Assembly (NCBI RefSeq): GCF_030159095.1
Contig: NZ_BRXS01000001.1
Span: forward strand, 434,001 to 498,000
Direction of reading: 5' to 3'
DNA: 64,000 bases
From: Roseisolibacter agri
Lineage (GTDB): Bacteria > Gemmatimonadota > Gemmatimonadetes > Gemmatimonadales > Gemmatimonadaceae
Made by a program: the position numbers and the translations under genes. Every line of letters begins with the position of its first letter. Position 1 is the first letter of the stretch. The notes under the pieces are model-generated. The model saw only the letters and a list, made by a program, of their open reading frames with translations. It made no database searches and was not told the DNA's origin. Positions 1 to 8,293 of the stretch are shown here, piece by piece.

Positions 1-1164
1 ACCCAGTCCACGGCGGGCGTGCTGTACAGCGGCCGCACGAGCGGCGCGCGCGACAACCACGTCGTCGGCGCCGACGCGCGCCTCGTCTTCGGCGGGATGT
101 ACTTCGCGCAGTTCCAGGCGGTGGGGAGCACGACGTCGCAGGACGGCGTGCGCCGCACCGCGCCGATGTGGGAGGCGGTCGTGGACCGCACGGGCCGCAG
201 CTTCGGCTTCCACTACGCGCTGCTCGGCATCGCGCCGGACTTCCAGACGGACAACGGCTTCGTGCCGCGCACCGGGTTCGTGCAGCCGAGCTTCAACAAC
301 CGCTTCACGGCGTTCGGGCGGCCGGGCGGGTTCTTCGAGCGCTACAACGTCTTCGTGCAGACGAGCGCGCTCTGGCGCTACGACGGCTTCTTCGACGGCG
401 AGAGCCGGCTGGAGCACCGCCTCTCCGCGAACAACCAGCTGACCTTCCGCCGCGGCTGGTCGGTGTCGGTGACGCCGGCGCTCGCGAGCTACGCGTTCGA
501 CCCGGCGAACTACCGCGGGCTGCGGACGGCGGGCACGAACGGCGCGGCGCCGGCGCCGTTCGTGCCGTCGGCGCGCACGGGAACGACGGTGTCCTCGTTC
601 TCGGTCGCGACGCCGCAGTTCCGGCGCTTCGCGGCGTCCGCCGGCACGACGGTCGGCAACGACGTGGACTTCCTGGAGTCGTCGCGCGTGCGGCGGCAGG
701 ACTGGAACGCGTCGCTGGACCTGCGCCCGAACGAGCGGCTGCGCGTGGGCGCGACGTACGTCGCCAGCAGCTTCACGCGCCGCCGCGACGGCGCGCGCAT
801 CCAGTCGCTGCGCATCCCGCGCGTGCGGGCCGAGTACCAGGTGGCGCGCCCGGTGCTGGTGCGGGTGGTGTCGCAGTACGAGTCGACGCGGCGCGCGGCG
901 CTGCGCGATCCGCGCACGGGCGAGGTGCTGCTCACCACGGGGCCGACGGCGGGGAGCTTCGTGCCGTCGGTGGAGCGCCGCGGCAACGCGCTGCGCACGG
1001 ACTGGCTGTTCTCGTACCGGCCGACGCCGGGCACGGTGGTGTTCGCGGGCTACGGCAACACGCTCACGGAGCCGGACGCGCTGGCGTTCCAGCAGCTGCG
1101 CCGCGTGAACGACGCGCTGTTCGTGAAGCTGAGCTACCTGTTCCGGCTGAAGCAGGGCGACTGA
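1..1164 (+). CDS. DUF5916-type outer-membrane protein, C-terminal part (5' end outside window)
   Basis: The reading frame is open from base 1 and stops at 1162-1164, so only the last 387 codons are present. The visible part alternates short polar turns with aromatic-rich strands and ends in a run containing KLSYLFRL close to the terminus, as in outer-membrane beta barrels. Wording such as the PRVRAEYQ and GYGNTLTEP segments resembles the C-terminal barrel of DUF5916 proteins, which usually follow an N-terminal family-9 carbohydrate-binding-like domain; that domain would lie upstream of the window. The substrate is unknown. A generic TonB-independent barrel is the main alternative. Two palindromic repeats (A1 and C1) follow its stop codon. 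Confidence 0.65.
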   Translation, partial: TQSTAGVLYSGRTSGARDNHVVGADARLVFGGMYFAQFQAVGSTTSQDGVRRTAPMWEAVVDRTGRSFGFHYALLGIAPDFQTDNGFVPRTGFVQPSFNNRFTAFGRPGGFFERYNVFVQTSALWRYDGFFDGESRLEHRLSANNQLTFRRGWSVSVTPALASYAFDPANYRGLRTAGTNGAAPAPFVPSARTGTTVSSFSVATPQFRRFAASAGTTVGNDVDFLESSRVRRQDWNASLDLRPNERLRVGATYVASSFTRRRDGARIQSLRIPRVRAEYQVARPVLVRVVSQYESTRRAALRDPRTGEVLLTTGPTAGSFVPSVERRGNALRTDWLFSYRPTPGTVVFAGYGNTLTEPDALAFQQLRRVNDALFVKLSYLFRLKQGD

Positions 1165-1184
1165 GCACGCGTCACGCAGTCTCG

Positions 1185-1342
1185 CCGGACCCGAACGGCG
1201 AACTGCATTCGACAGGATTACAACGGATTGGACGGACAAGAGCCGGATTACGCTCCTCGCGGCGCACGACACCTCGCCGCCACGCGGAGCGTAATCCGCG
1301 CTTGTCCGTCGAATCCGTCCAATCCTGTCAAAGCCGTTCGCC
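1185..1342. repeat. GGAT-ladder palindrome, subtype A (copy A1)
   Basis: Imperfect palindrome starting with CCGGACCCGAACGGC. The left arm carries GGATT words (GGATTACAAC, GGATTGGAC, then GGATTACGCTCC); the right arm mirrors them with AATCC words. The centre is the family core (CTCC...GGCGCAC and CGCCGCCACGCGGAG). The left arm is almost identical to copy A2 at 44525. It follows a + strand gene stop by about 20 bp and is followed closely by copy C1. Confidence 0.85.
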
Positions 1343-1360
1343 GTTTCGCGTCCTGCGCGC

Positions 1361-1524
1361 CGGGCCCTGTGGCCATTGGAGAGGATGCGGATGCTCCGGA
1401 TGCGGCGGATGCTCCGGATCGCTCCGCGTGGCGCACGGGACGTCGTTGCCACGGGGGACGATCCGAATGATCCGCTCCATCCGGAGCATCCGTATCCTCT
1501 CCAACCGGAGAAGAGTTCGGGCGC
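1361..1524. repeat. GGAT-ladder palindrome, subtype C (copy C1)
   Basis: The left arm has GGAT at 1383, 1389, 1398, 1407 and 1416 (steps 6, 9, 9, 9). The right arm has ATCC at 1461, 1470, 1479, 1488 and 1494 (steps 9, 9, 9, 6), an exact mirror. The core starts GCTCCGCGTGGCG. With A1 it fills most of the 1165-1633 intergenic stretch; the remaining ~110 bp before the next start holds no signal I can name. Confidence 0.87.
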
Positions 1525-1633
1525 GAAGTTGGGCGCCGAGGTATCCCTGCTGTCATCGCAGCTCGGATTCCGCCCGTTCCGCGCGCCGCGTCCGCGCGGT
1601 AGCGTACCATCCACACTCTCGCGGAGCCGACCC

Positions 1634-2593
1634 GTGTCCCGTCCCGATCGCCGCGCGCCACGTGCGCGTTCCTGGCTCGCCCTCACCCTGCTCGCGCTGC
1701 CCGCGGCCGCTCGCGCGCAGGCGGCCGAGCCGCCGATCGTCGGCCGGTGGGACCTGCGGGTGACGCAGCCGGACGGCTCCATCGCGCCGTCGTGGCTGGA
1801 GGTGTCGCGTTCCGGGAACAGCGCGCTGGTGGGGCGCTTCGTGGGCAACGTCGGCAGCGCGCGGCCCATCGGGCGCATCGACTTCGCGGACGGCACCATG
1901 CGCTTCGCGATCCCGCCGCAGTGGGAGCAGGGGACGGGCGACCTGACGGTCGAGGGGACGGTCGCGGGCGAGCGGATGACGGGATCGCTCGTGCTGCCGA
2001 ACGGCGAGCGGCGCACCTGGACCGCGACGCGCGCCCCGACGCTGCGCCGCGCGGCCGCACCGCGGTGGGGGACGCCGGTGCCGCTCTTCAACGGCCGCGA
2101 CCTCGCCGGCTGGACGACGCAGGGCGGGACCAACAACTGGAAGGTCGTCGGCGGCGTGCTGACGAACACCGCGTCGGGCGCGAACCTGGTGACGACGCGG
2201 AAGTTCGACGACTTCAAGCTGCACGTGGAGTTCCGCGTGCCGAAGGGCGGCAACAGCGGCGTCTACCTGCGCGGCCGCTACGAGGTGCAGGTCGAGGACA
2301 GCGGCGACCGCCCGGAGCTGCTGCCGCTGAACGTCGGCGGCGTCTACGGCTTCCTCCCCGCGAGCGAGAATGCGTCGCGCAGGCCGGGCGAGTGGCAGTC
2401 GTACGACATCACGCTCGTCGGCCGGCGCGTGACGGTGGTGCTGAACGGCCGCACCGTGATCGCGGACCAGATCATCCCCGGCATCACCGGCGGCGCGCTG
2501 GACAGCGAGGAGGGCGCGCCGGGGCCGATCCTGCTGCAGGGCGACCACACGGCGGTCGAGTTCCGCAATGTCGTGATCACGCCCGCCCGTTGA
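1634..2593 (+). CDS. Secreted DUF1080 (3-keto-disaccharide hydrolase family) protein
   Basis: 319 aa from a GTG start at 1634, chosen because it is directly followed by a signal peptide (residues 1-24, hydrophobic LALTLLALPAAARA, cleavage near AQA). Residues ~25-145 form a beta-rich domain I do not recognise (begins IVGRWDLRV). Residues ~152-319 are a DUF1080 domain: the LFNGRDLAGW opening, GNSGVYLRGRYEVQV in the middle and a closing VEFRNVVI strand. DUF1080 proteins adopt a concanavalin-like sandwich; members include 3-keto-disaccharide hydrolases acting on oxidised sugars. The GMC oxidoreductase pair starting 180 bp downstream on the other strand is the kind of enzyme that could supply keto-sugars. 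The link is inferred from family and proximity. Confidence 0.85.
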   Translation: MSRPDRRAPRARSWLALTLLALPAAARAQAAEPPIVGRWDLRVTQPDGSIAPSWLEVSRSGNSALVGRFVGNVGSARPIGRIDFADGTMRFAIPPQWEQGTGDLTVEGTVAGERMTGSLVLPNGERRTWTATRAPTLRRAAAPRWGTPVPLFNGRDLAGWTTQGGTNNWKVVGGVLTNTASGANLVTTRKFDDFKLHVEFRVPKGGNSGVYLRGRYEVQVEDSGDRPELLPLNVGGVYGFLPASENASRRPGEWQSYDITLVGRRVTVVLNGRTVIADQIIPGITGGALDSEEGAPGPILLQGDHTAVEFRNVVITPAR

Positions 2594-2608
2594 GCGCTGC
2601 GGAAGCGG

Positions 2609-2762
2609 GAACGGCATTGCAAGGATGAAGATCGGATAACGTCCGATAACGACGGATGGCTCCGCGTGGTGGCGAGGAACGCCGCCCAACGCGGAGCCAT
2701 CCGTCGTTATCAGATCTTCTCAGATTTTGATCCTTGCAAATGCCGTTCGACGTTCGGGTCCG
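2609..2762. repeat. GGAT-ladder palindrome, subtype B (copy B1)
   Basis: GAACGGCATTGCAAGGATGA at the left is mirrored by ATCCTTGCAAATGCCGTTC at the right. Inner arms contain GATAACGACGGATGGCTCC and its complement. The loop region is GTGGTGGCG...GCCGCCC. The right flank ends CGTTCGGGTCCG, the complement of the CGGACCCGAACG leader seen at the left of other copies. It fills the gap between two convergent genes (stops at 2593 and 2773). Confidence 0.88.
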
Positions 2763-2772
2763 CCGCGCTGCA

Positions 2773-3612
2773 TCACGCGTGCGGCGCCCAGGCGCGGTCG
2801 CCCGGCGCGTACGGCGCGCACGGCTCGTAGCGCCCCGGCGACTCCACGTAGCGCATCGCCTTCGTGTAGCCGATCTCCGACGTGAAGAAGCCGAGCATCG
2901 CCAGCTCCTTCATCATCCGGAAGTAGTGCGCCGGCGCGTCGGCGGCGACGGTGCCGCTCGCGATCTCGCCCGTGCCCGCGTTCTCCTGCCGCTGGTCCGG
3001 CAGGTTCTTGTCGGCGGAGTCGCTCGCGGCCTGCTTGTCCGTGATCACCTGCGTCCCTTCCGGCGGCGCCTGCGGCCCGCGCTCGACGCGCTGCCCGCTC
3101 GCCGCCGCCAGCGTCTTGGCCCGCTCGCGCGCGTCCATGTACGTCTTCGCCTCGCGGTCCAGCGCCGTCAGCACCGCCGTGCGCTGCGCGGGCGTCGCCT
3201 GCATGAAGCCGACCCGGTGCGCCTGTTGCGTCGCCGCGTCGATCTTCGCCAGCCCGTCGGTGAACACCTGCTGCTCGGGCGCGCGGTAGCTGTCCGTCAC
3301 CATCAGCGCCATGAACGCGCCCGTGGCCGCGGCCTTCGCGCCCGGGCTCCGCGCCGTCGTCGGCAGGATCGTGTCCGCGATCTCGTCGAGCAGCGCCACC
3401 TGCTGCGCCGTGAACTTTCCGACCGGCTTGTACGCGCCGTCGGCCGCCGCAGCCGGCCGCTCGCCGCGCTCGCACGCCGCCAGCAACGACGTGCCGCCCA
3501 CCAGCGCGACGCCGCCGAGCATCGCGCTCACGCGCCACACCGCCTCGCGGCGCGTCAGCAGGGCGGGGGACGGCGTCTGGGACTCGGTGCCGTTCTCGAA
3601 GTCGTTCGCCAT
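2773..3612 (-). CDS. Gluconate 2-dehydrogenase subunit 3 family protein
   Basis: 279 aa from ATG at 3612. An N-terminal Tat-like segment (LLTRREAVWRVSAMLGG) is followed by a lipoprotein-like stretch ending SLLAAC at about residue 50. The family core follows: FTAQQVALLDEIADTILPTT, characteristic of the small subunit that escorts GMC flavoproteins to the periplasm. A low-complexity insert (roughly residues 165-215, rich in Gln, Ala, Asp) precedes the conserved C-terminal FFTSEIGYTKAMRYVESPG motif. It starts 14 bp after the GMC oxidoreductase stop, so the two form an operon. The twin arginine is RR followed by E-A-V, so Tat export is likely but not certain. No cytochrome c subunit gene is adjacent. 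Confidence 0.88.
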   Translation of the reverse strand: MANDFENGTESQTPSPALLTRREAVWRVSAMLGGVALVGGTSLLAACERGERPAAAADGAYKPVGKFTAQQVALLDEIADTILPTTARSPGAKAAATGAFMALMVTDSYRAPEQQVFTDGLAKIDAATQQAHRVGFMQATPAQRTAVLTALDREAKTYMDARERAKTLAAASGQRVERGPQAPPEGTQVITDKQAASDSADKNLPDQRQENAGTGEIASGTVAADAPAHYFRMMKELAMLGFFTSEIGYTKAMRYVESPGRYEPCAPYAPGDRAWAPHA

Positions 3613-3626
3613 CGTCGCGGCCCCGG

Positions 3627-5306
3627 TCAGAGGTTCTGCCGCTTCAGCTCGTTCACGGCGAAGTCCGCCGCGCGGGCCGTCAGCGCCATGTAGGTGAGCG
3701 AGGGGTTCACGCACGACGCGCTCGTCATGCACGCGCCGTCGGTCACGAACACGTTCGGCGCGTCCCATACCTGGTTGTGCTTGTTCAGCACCGAGTTCTT
3801 CGCGCTCGTGCCCATGCGCGCCGTGCCCATCTCGTGGATGCCCATGCCCGGCGCGTAGTCGCCGTCGTACACGCTCACGTCCTTCGCTCCCGCCGCCTCC
3901 AGCATCTCGGCCATGTCGACGCCCATGTCCTTCCGCATCTTGTGCTCGTTCTCGCGGATCTGGCAGTCGATCGCGAGCACCGGCAGCCCCCACTTGTCCT
4001 TCTTGTTCGGGTCCAGCGTGACCTTGTTGTCGTGGTGCGGCAGCATCTCGCCGAACGCCGTCGCGCCCATGCGCCACTGGCCCGGCTCCGACGCCATGTC
4101 CTTGAACTCCCCGCCGATCCCCAGCTCCGCCACCGCGCGCGACCAGCCGTCGCGGCTCGCGCTCCCCTGGTAGCCGAAGCCGCGCAGGTACTCGCGCTTG
4201 TCGCGCCCCACGTTGCGGTAGCGCGGGATGTAGAAGCCCGCCGGCCGGCGGCCGTAGTAGTACTTGTCGTCGTACCCCTCCATCCGCCCCGACGCGCCGA
4301 TGCGGAAGTGGTGGTCCATCAGGTTGTGCCCCAGCTCACCCGAGCTGCTCCCCAGCCCGCCCGGCCACACGTCCGTCGCGCTGCGCAGCAGCAGCCACGT
4401 CGAGTTGAGCGCCGACGCGCACAGGAAGACGAGCTTCGCCTTGTAGTCCGTCGTCTGGCTCGACATCGCGTCGATCACGCGCACGCCCGTCGCGCGCTTC
4501 GCGTCCCGGTCGTAGAGCACCTCGCTCACGATGGCGAACGGCTTGAGCGTCAGGCGCCCCGTGGCCGCCGCCGCCGGCAGCGTGGACGACTGCGTGCTGA
4601 AGTACCCGCCGTACGGGCAGCCCAGCCAGCACGCGTCGCGGAACTGGCACGGATTGCGGTGCGGCAGCTTCAGCGTCGCGTTGGCGACGCGCGAGTGGAT
4701 CATGTGGCGCGCGCCGCCGAAGCGCGCCGCGATCTTCCGCGCCGACTCCTCCTCCACGCAGTTGAGCGGGATCGGCGGCTGGAACTGCCCGTCGGGGAGC
4801 ACCTCCAGGCCGTTGCGCGTGCCCGCGATCCCCGCGTGCCGCTCGACGTGGTCGTACCACGGCGCGATCTCGGCGTAGCGGATCGGCCAGTCGGTCGCGA
4901 CGCCCTCGCGCGCGTTGGCGGTGAAGTCGAGGTCTCCGTGGCGGTAGCTCTGGCGCCCCCACATCAGCGAGCGGCCGCCCACGTGGTACCCGCGGTACCA
5001 GTCGAACCGCTTCACCTCGGTGTACGGCGCGTCGCGGTCGCTCGCCCACCAGTCGAGGTTCTTCTCGTTCAGCGGGTAGTCGCGCTTGAGGACCGGATAC
5101 AGCTCCTCCATCGCCACCGTGCGTCCCCCGCGGTGCGGGTACTGCCACGGCCCCTTGGTCGCGTTCACGTAGTCCTTGATGTGCTCGATGTTCTTCCCGC
5201 GCTCGAGCATCAGGACCCGCAGCCCCTTCTCGGTGAGCTCCTTGGCGGCCCAGCCGCCGGAGATCCCCGACCCCACCACGATCGCATCGTATTCCTGGGC
5301 CTGCAC
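3627..5306 (-). CDS. GMC family FAD-dependent oxidoreductase
   Basis: 559 aa using the GTG at 5306, because GAGGAGGG lies about 5 nt upstream; an ATG at 5336 in the same frame would add ten residues. The dinucleotide fold is at the very start (YDAIVVGSGISGG). A cysteine cluster (FRDACWLGCPYG) sits mid-protein, and the GMC C-terminal domain ends with VFVTDGACMTSASCVNPSL and TYMALTARAADFAV. Such enzymes oxidise sugars or sugar alcohols, passing electrons to a cytochrome or quinone. It lacks its own signal and is probably exported with its subunit-3 partner just downstream. The 257-bp gap to the divergent phosphatase gene is GC-rich with GGCG/GGCGAGGCG low-complexity sequence and no clear promoter. 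Confidence 0.9.
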   Translation of the reverse strand: MQAQEYDAIVVGSGISGGWAAKELTEKGLRVLMLERGKNIEHIKDYVNATKGPWQYPHRGGRTVAMEELYPVLKRDYPLNEKNLDWWASDRDAPYTEVKRFDWYRGYHVGGRSLMWGRQSYRHGDLDFTANAREGVATDWPIRYAEIAPWYDHVERHAGIAGTRNGLEVLPDGQFQPPIPLNCVEEESARKIAARFGGARHMIHSRVANATLKLPHRNPCQFRDACWLGCPYGGYFSTQSSTLPAAAATGRLTLKPFAIVSEVLYDRDAKRATGVRVIDAMSSQTTDYKAKLVFLCASALNSTWLLLRSATDVWPGGLGSSSGELGHNLMDHHFRIGASGRMEGYDDKYYYGRRPAGFYIPRYRNVGRDKREYLRGFGYQGSASRDGWSRAVAELGIGGEFKDMASEPGQWRMGATAFGEMLPHHDNKVTLDPNKKDKWGLPVLAIDCQIRENEHKMRKDMGVDMAEMLEAAGAKDVSVYDGDYAPGMGIHEMGTARMGTSAKNSVLNKHNQVWDAPNVFVTDGACMTSASCVNPSLTYMALTARAADFAVNELKRQNL

Positions 5307-5563
5307 CGTACCCTCCTCGGCGGCTGACGGCGGCATGGACGGCGGTCGCCCGGGGTGCGTGCCCGGGCCGTCCTGCGCGAATATCGCCTGCGGTCCGCGC
5401 GTTGGCGATCCGCCGTCGCGGATTCGCTCGTCGCGCGGCGTGGCGAGGCGGGGCGCGGCGCGGCGAGGCGCGGTGCCGCCCGTGCCTTGTGGCGCCGACG
5501 TTGCTCGCGCATCGTGCCCCGGACCGTCCGGAGTCCCCGCCGCTCCCCCGAGCCGAGTCGGCC

Positions 5564-6460
5564 ATGAAGTTCGCCTCGCCCTTCGCCACCCAGGATCCCC
5601 AGGCGCGCGACGACCGCCCGCGCGACGACGAGCTCGATCTCTACGGGCTGACGCACGCCGGCCGCGTGCGCACCGAGAACCAGGACCACTTCCTCCTCTG
5701 CACGGTGCACCCGCAGGTCGTGGTGCACGGCACCAGCCTCCCCGACGCGGCCGCGATGTCGCTGCGCGGGCAGCGGCTCGCCACGATCATGCTCGTGGCC
5801 GACGGCGTGGGCGGCAGCGCGGCCGGCAGCATGGCCAGCCGCCTCGCCACCGAGGCGGTGACGCACTACGTCGCGTCGAGCCTGCGCTCGTACCACGCCG
5901 CCGGATCCGCGGGCGACGCCGAGTTGATGGAGGCGCTGCGCGCCGCGGCGATCGAGGCCCACGAGGCGGTGCGCGCCGAGGCGAGCACGCGCAGCGACGC
6001 GCGCGACATGGCCACCACGCTGTCGCTCGGCATCGTCATCTGGCCGTGGATGTACGTCGTGCAGGTGGGCGACAGCCGCGTCTACTTCTTCCGCGACGAC
6101 GTGCTGCAGCAGGTGACGAAGGACCAGACGCTGGCGCAGGAGCTGGTGGACCAGGGCGTCCTGTCGCGCGAGCGCGCGACCGCGTCGCCGCTGGCGCACG
6201 TGCTCTCGAGCGCGATCGGCGCCAAGGAGGCGCTCCCCGAGATCACGCGCGTGGACGTCGGCAAGCGCGGGAGCGTGATCCTCGTCTGCACCGACGGCCT
6301 GACGAAGCACGTCAGCGACGACGAGATCGCCGACCGCCTGCGCCGCATGCAGTCGTCGGAGCAGGTCGCGCGCGAGCTGCTGCAGCTGGCGCTGGACCGC
6401 GGCGGCAGCGACAACGTCACCCTCGTCGTCGGACGCGCGCTGCCCCGCGCTACCGACTGA
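5564..6460 (+). CDS. PP2C-family serine/threonine protein phosphatase
   Basis: 298 aa from ATG at 5564 (MKFASPFATQ). All PP2C metal-site motifs are readable: RTENQDHF near residue 40, DGVGGSAAGSMAS near 85, VGDSRVYFF near 170, CTDGLTKHVSDDE near 245 and GGSDNVTLVV near the end. The protein is cytoplasmic, with no signal peptide or membrane segment. It would reverse phosphorylation by Hanks-type kinases; none is adjacent, but two kinase genes occur later in the window (37575 and 44715). Upstream in-frame codons are Arg-rich and repetitive, so they were excluded. The gene stands alone, divergent from the GMC gene. Confidence 0.92.
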   Translation: MKFASPFATQDPQARDDRPRDDELDLYGLTHAGRVRTENQDHFLLCTVHPQVVVHGTSLPDAAAMSLRGQRLATIMLVADGVGGSAAGSMASRLATEAVTHYVASSLRSYHAAGSAGDAELMEALRAAAIEAHEAVRAEASTRSDARDMATTLSLGIVIWPWMYVVQVGDSRVYFFRDDVLQQVTKDQTLAQELVDQGVLSRERATASPLAHVLSSAIGAKEALPEITRVDVGKRGSVILVCTDGLTKHVSDDEIADRLRRMQSSEQVARELLQLALDRGGSDNVTLVVGRALPRATD

Positions 6461-6770
6461 CCGCGGCGCGCGATCCTGACGTCGATTCCGACGGTCGAGC
6501 CCGTCGCGCACACCGTGCGCCGATGGCCCGCAGCGTGACGACGGACGGCCTCTGGCGTGCCCGAGAATTGCATGGCTGGGTGCGCTGCGTCACGCGGCCC
6601 CGGCTGCGTGACGCGCTAGGCTGATCCATCGTCGCCAGTGTCGGTCGCGCGCCCCAGGCGCGTCCGACGGAGGGCCGTCGTCCGGCGGTCCGCAGCGCGG
6701 TCCTCCTCCACCAGGGGAGGACGCACCACCCTCCGCACGTCCCCGTGGCGTGCGGGCGCACTCCCCGTCC
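6461..6770. other. Noncoding gap with a 9-bp dyad
   Basis: A 310-bp stretch without a credible gene. It holds one clear inverted repeat, GCGTCACGC (6587-6595) and GCGTGACGC (6606-6614), 10 bp apart, which could be an operator for the downstream lipoprotein gene. TTGCAT lies just upstream, but no convincing -10 follows it. The rest is GC-rich sequence without structure I can interpret. Confidence 0.35.
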
Positions 6771-7328
6771 ATGCGAGCCTTCCGCTTCCTCCGCGCCGCC
6801 ACGCTCCTGCTCGCGCTGGCCGGCGCCGGCTGCGACCGCCCGGATGCCCCCACCGCGCCGCGCGCGCTGGCCCCGACCGCCGCGCCGTCAGGCGGCCTCC
6901 TCGGCAGCGTCGTCGGCGGCGTGCTCGGCACCGTCACGCGGCTGGCCTGTCCGACCGAGGCGTCGCGGCGCGGCACGGCGGTCGTGGGACCCGAGGGCGG
7001 CGCGCTGGTGGTGGACGGCTTCCGCGTCGACTTCCCCGCGGGCGCGGTTCCGGAGCCGGAGACGTTCTCGCTCGAGGTGGTCGCCGGCCAGAACCTCGAG
7101 ATCGAGGTCCACGCCGAGGGCTACGCGCACTACCTGTTCGCGCGGCCGGTGACGGTGACGCTCGACCTGTCCACGTGCGGCGGGCTGCTCCCCGCGGGGC
7201 TACAGGCGTGGTACATCGACTCGGACACCAAGGCGCTGCTGGCGCCGATGGGCGGCCTGCTCGACCCGACGGCGCGCACGCTGCGGTTCCAGACGCCGCA
7301 CTTCTCCGGCTACACGATCGCCTGGTGA
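6771..7328 (+). CDS. Lipoprotein with ZU5-like domain
   Basis: 185 aa starting at the ATG at 6771, giving a compact lipoprotein signal (LLLALAGAGC, Cys at about residue 21). A proline/alanine linker leads to a beta domain at residues ~60-185: GPEGGALVVDGFRVDFPAGA is typical of the ZU5 fold (glycine-rich turn, then FPAGAV), and TPHFSGYTIAW is the usual closing strand. It is probably anchored to the outer membrane; the ligand is unknown. An in-frame ATG at 6750 is less likely because it would put polar residues ahead of the signal. It ends just before the TPR gene and may be cotranscribed with it. Confidence 0.7.
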   Translation: MRAFRFLRAATLLLALAGAGCDRPDAPTAPRALAPTAAPSGGLLGSVVGGVLGTVTRLACPTEASRRGTAVVGPEGGALVVDGFRVDFPAGAVPEPETFSLEVVAGQNLEIEVHAEGYAHYLFARPVTVTLDLSTCGGLLPAGLQAWYIDSDTKALLAPMGGLLDPTARTLRFQTPHFSGYTIAW

Positions 7329-7363
7329 CGGCGCCGCAGTCGACGTCGCAGGGGACGTCGCCG

Positions 7364-8293
7364 ATGCCGCCGCGCACCGCGTACACGCCGGTCGTGCAGC
7401 GCGCCGACGACGAGGTCCGCGAGGCGATCGCGCAGGGCCAGCGCTTCGAGTACGCGGGCGACCAGGCGCGCGCGCACCGCGCGTACGCGACCGCGCTCGC
7501 GCTGGCCGAGACGCCGGCGCTGCGCGCGGAGGCGGTGCGGCGCATGGGCGACACGCACCGCGCGCGCGGCGCGTGGACGGAGGCGCGCGCGGCCTACGAC
7601 CGCAGCGCCACGCTCGCGGAGGAGGCCGGCCTGACCGACCTGTACGCCGAGGCGCTGAACGCCGACGGCGGCGTCGCCATCCTGCAGGGCGACGCGGAGC
7701 GCGCGACGGCGGTGTTCGAGCGCGCGCTGCAGTGCAATCCCGGCCCGCGCGTGCGCGGGCTGCTGCTGCAGAACGTCGGCATGCTCGCCGCTCGGCGGCG
7801 CGAGCACGCGCACGCGGTCGAGCTGTTCGTCGCGTCGCTCGGCTGCTTCCGCGAGTCGGGCTACCGGCGCGGCGTGCTGATCGCGCTCAACAACCTCGGC
7901 GCCGCGCGCATCGAGGTGGGCGAGCCGGCGGCCGCGGTGCCGCTGCTGCGCGAGGCGGCGGCCATCGCGCGCGAGCTGCAGGAGCTCGACCTCCTGCTGC
8001 TGACGGTGCGCAACGAGGCCGAGGTGTGCCTGCAGCTCGGCCGCCTCGACGAGGCCGAGCAGTACATCGGCGAGGCGCTCGGCCACTTCTCGAAGGTGGG
8101 CAACGAGGCGCGCCGCGCGGAGTGCCTGGTGATCCTGGGCGACGTGCAGCGCGCGCGCGGCGAGCCGATGCTCGACGGCGTCGCCGCGCGCTGCTACACG
8201 CTGGCCGCGGAGCTGGCGGAGTCGGTGGGCGCGGGCCCGATCGCGACTCGCGCCCGCGCCGCGCTGGCCGCGCTCCCCGTCAGCCCAGGGTGA
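7364..8293 (+). CDS. TPR-repeat protein
   Basis: 309 aa from ATG at 7364, chosen for the AGGGGA ribosome site about 8 nt upstream. An in-frame GTG at 7325 overlaps the previous stop in a GTGA arrangement and is the alternative. From residue ~30 to the end the protein is helical pairs spaced about 40 residues apart (for example RRMGDTHRARGAWTEARAAYDRSA, read as two helices, and LNNLGAARIEVGEPAAAVPL), fitting six or seven tetratricopeptide repeats. There is no signal peptide or effector domain, so it is probably a cytoplasmic scaffold. Its last 14 bp overlap the 3' end of the convergent PEP-CTERM gene. Confidence 0.78.
   Translation: MPPRTAYTPVVQRADDEVREAIAQGQRFEYAGDQARAHRAYATALALAETPALRAEAVRRMGDTHRARGAWTEARAAYDRSATLAEEAGLTDLYAEALNADGGVAILQGDAERATAVFERALQCNPGPRVRGLLLQNVGMLAARRREHAHAVELFVASLGCFRESGYRRGVLIALNNLGAARIEVGEPAAAVPLLREAAAIARELQELDLLLLTVRNEAEVCLQLGRLDEAEQYIGEALGHFSKVGNEARRAECLVILGDVQRARGEPMLDGVAARCYTLAAELAESVGAGPIATRARAALAALPVSPG

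Noticed and set aside
1383-1497. GGAT/ATCC periodic words as a CRISPR array
   Set aside because: The units are 9-12 nt with no spacers of 30 nt or more, and they are inverted about a centre, not direct.
2609-2762. Palindrome B1 as a simple intrinsic terminator
   Set aside because: The stem is far longer than normal and has no T-tract; ordinary short terminators exist elsewhere in the window, including right next to copy C5.
6587-6614. GCGTCACGC dyad as a terminator of the phosphatase gene
   Set aside because: It is 127 bp past the stop with a 10-bp loop and no T-run; an operator is more plausible, though unproven.
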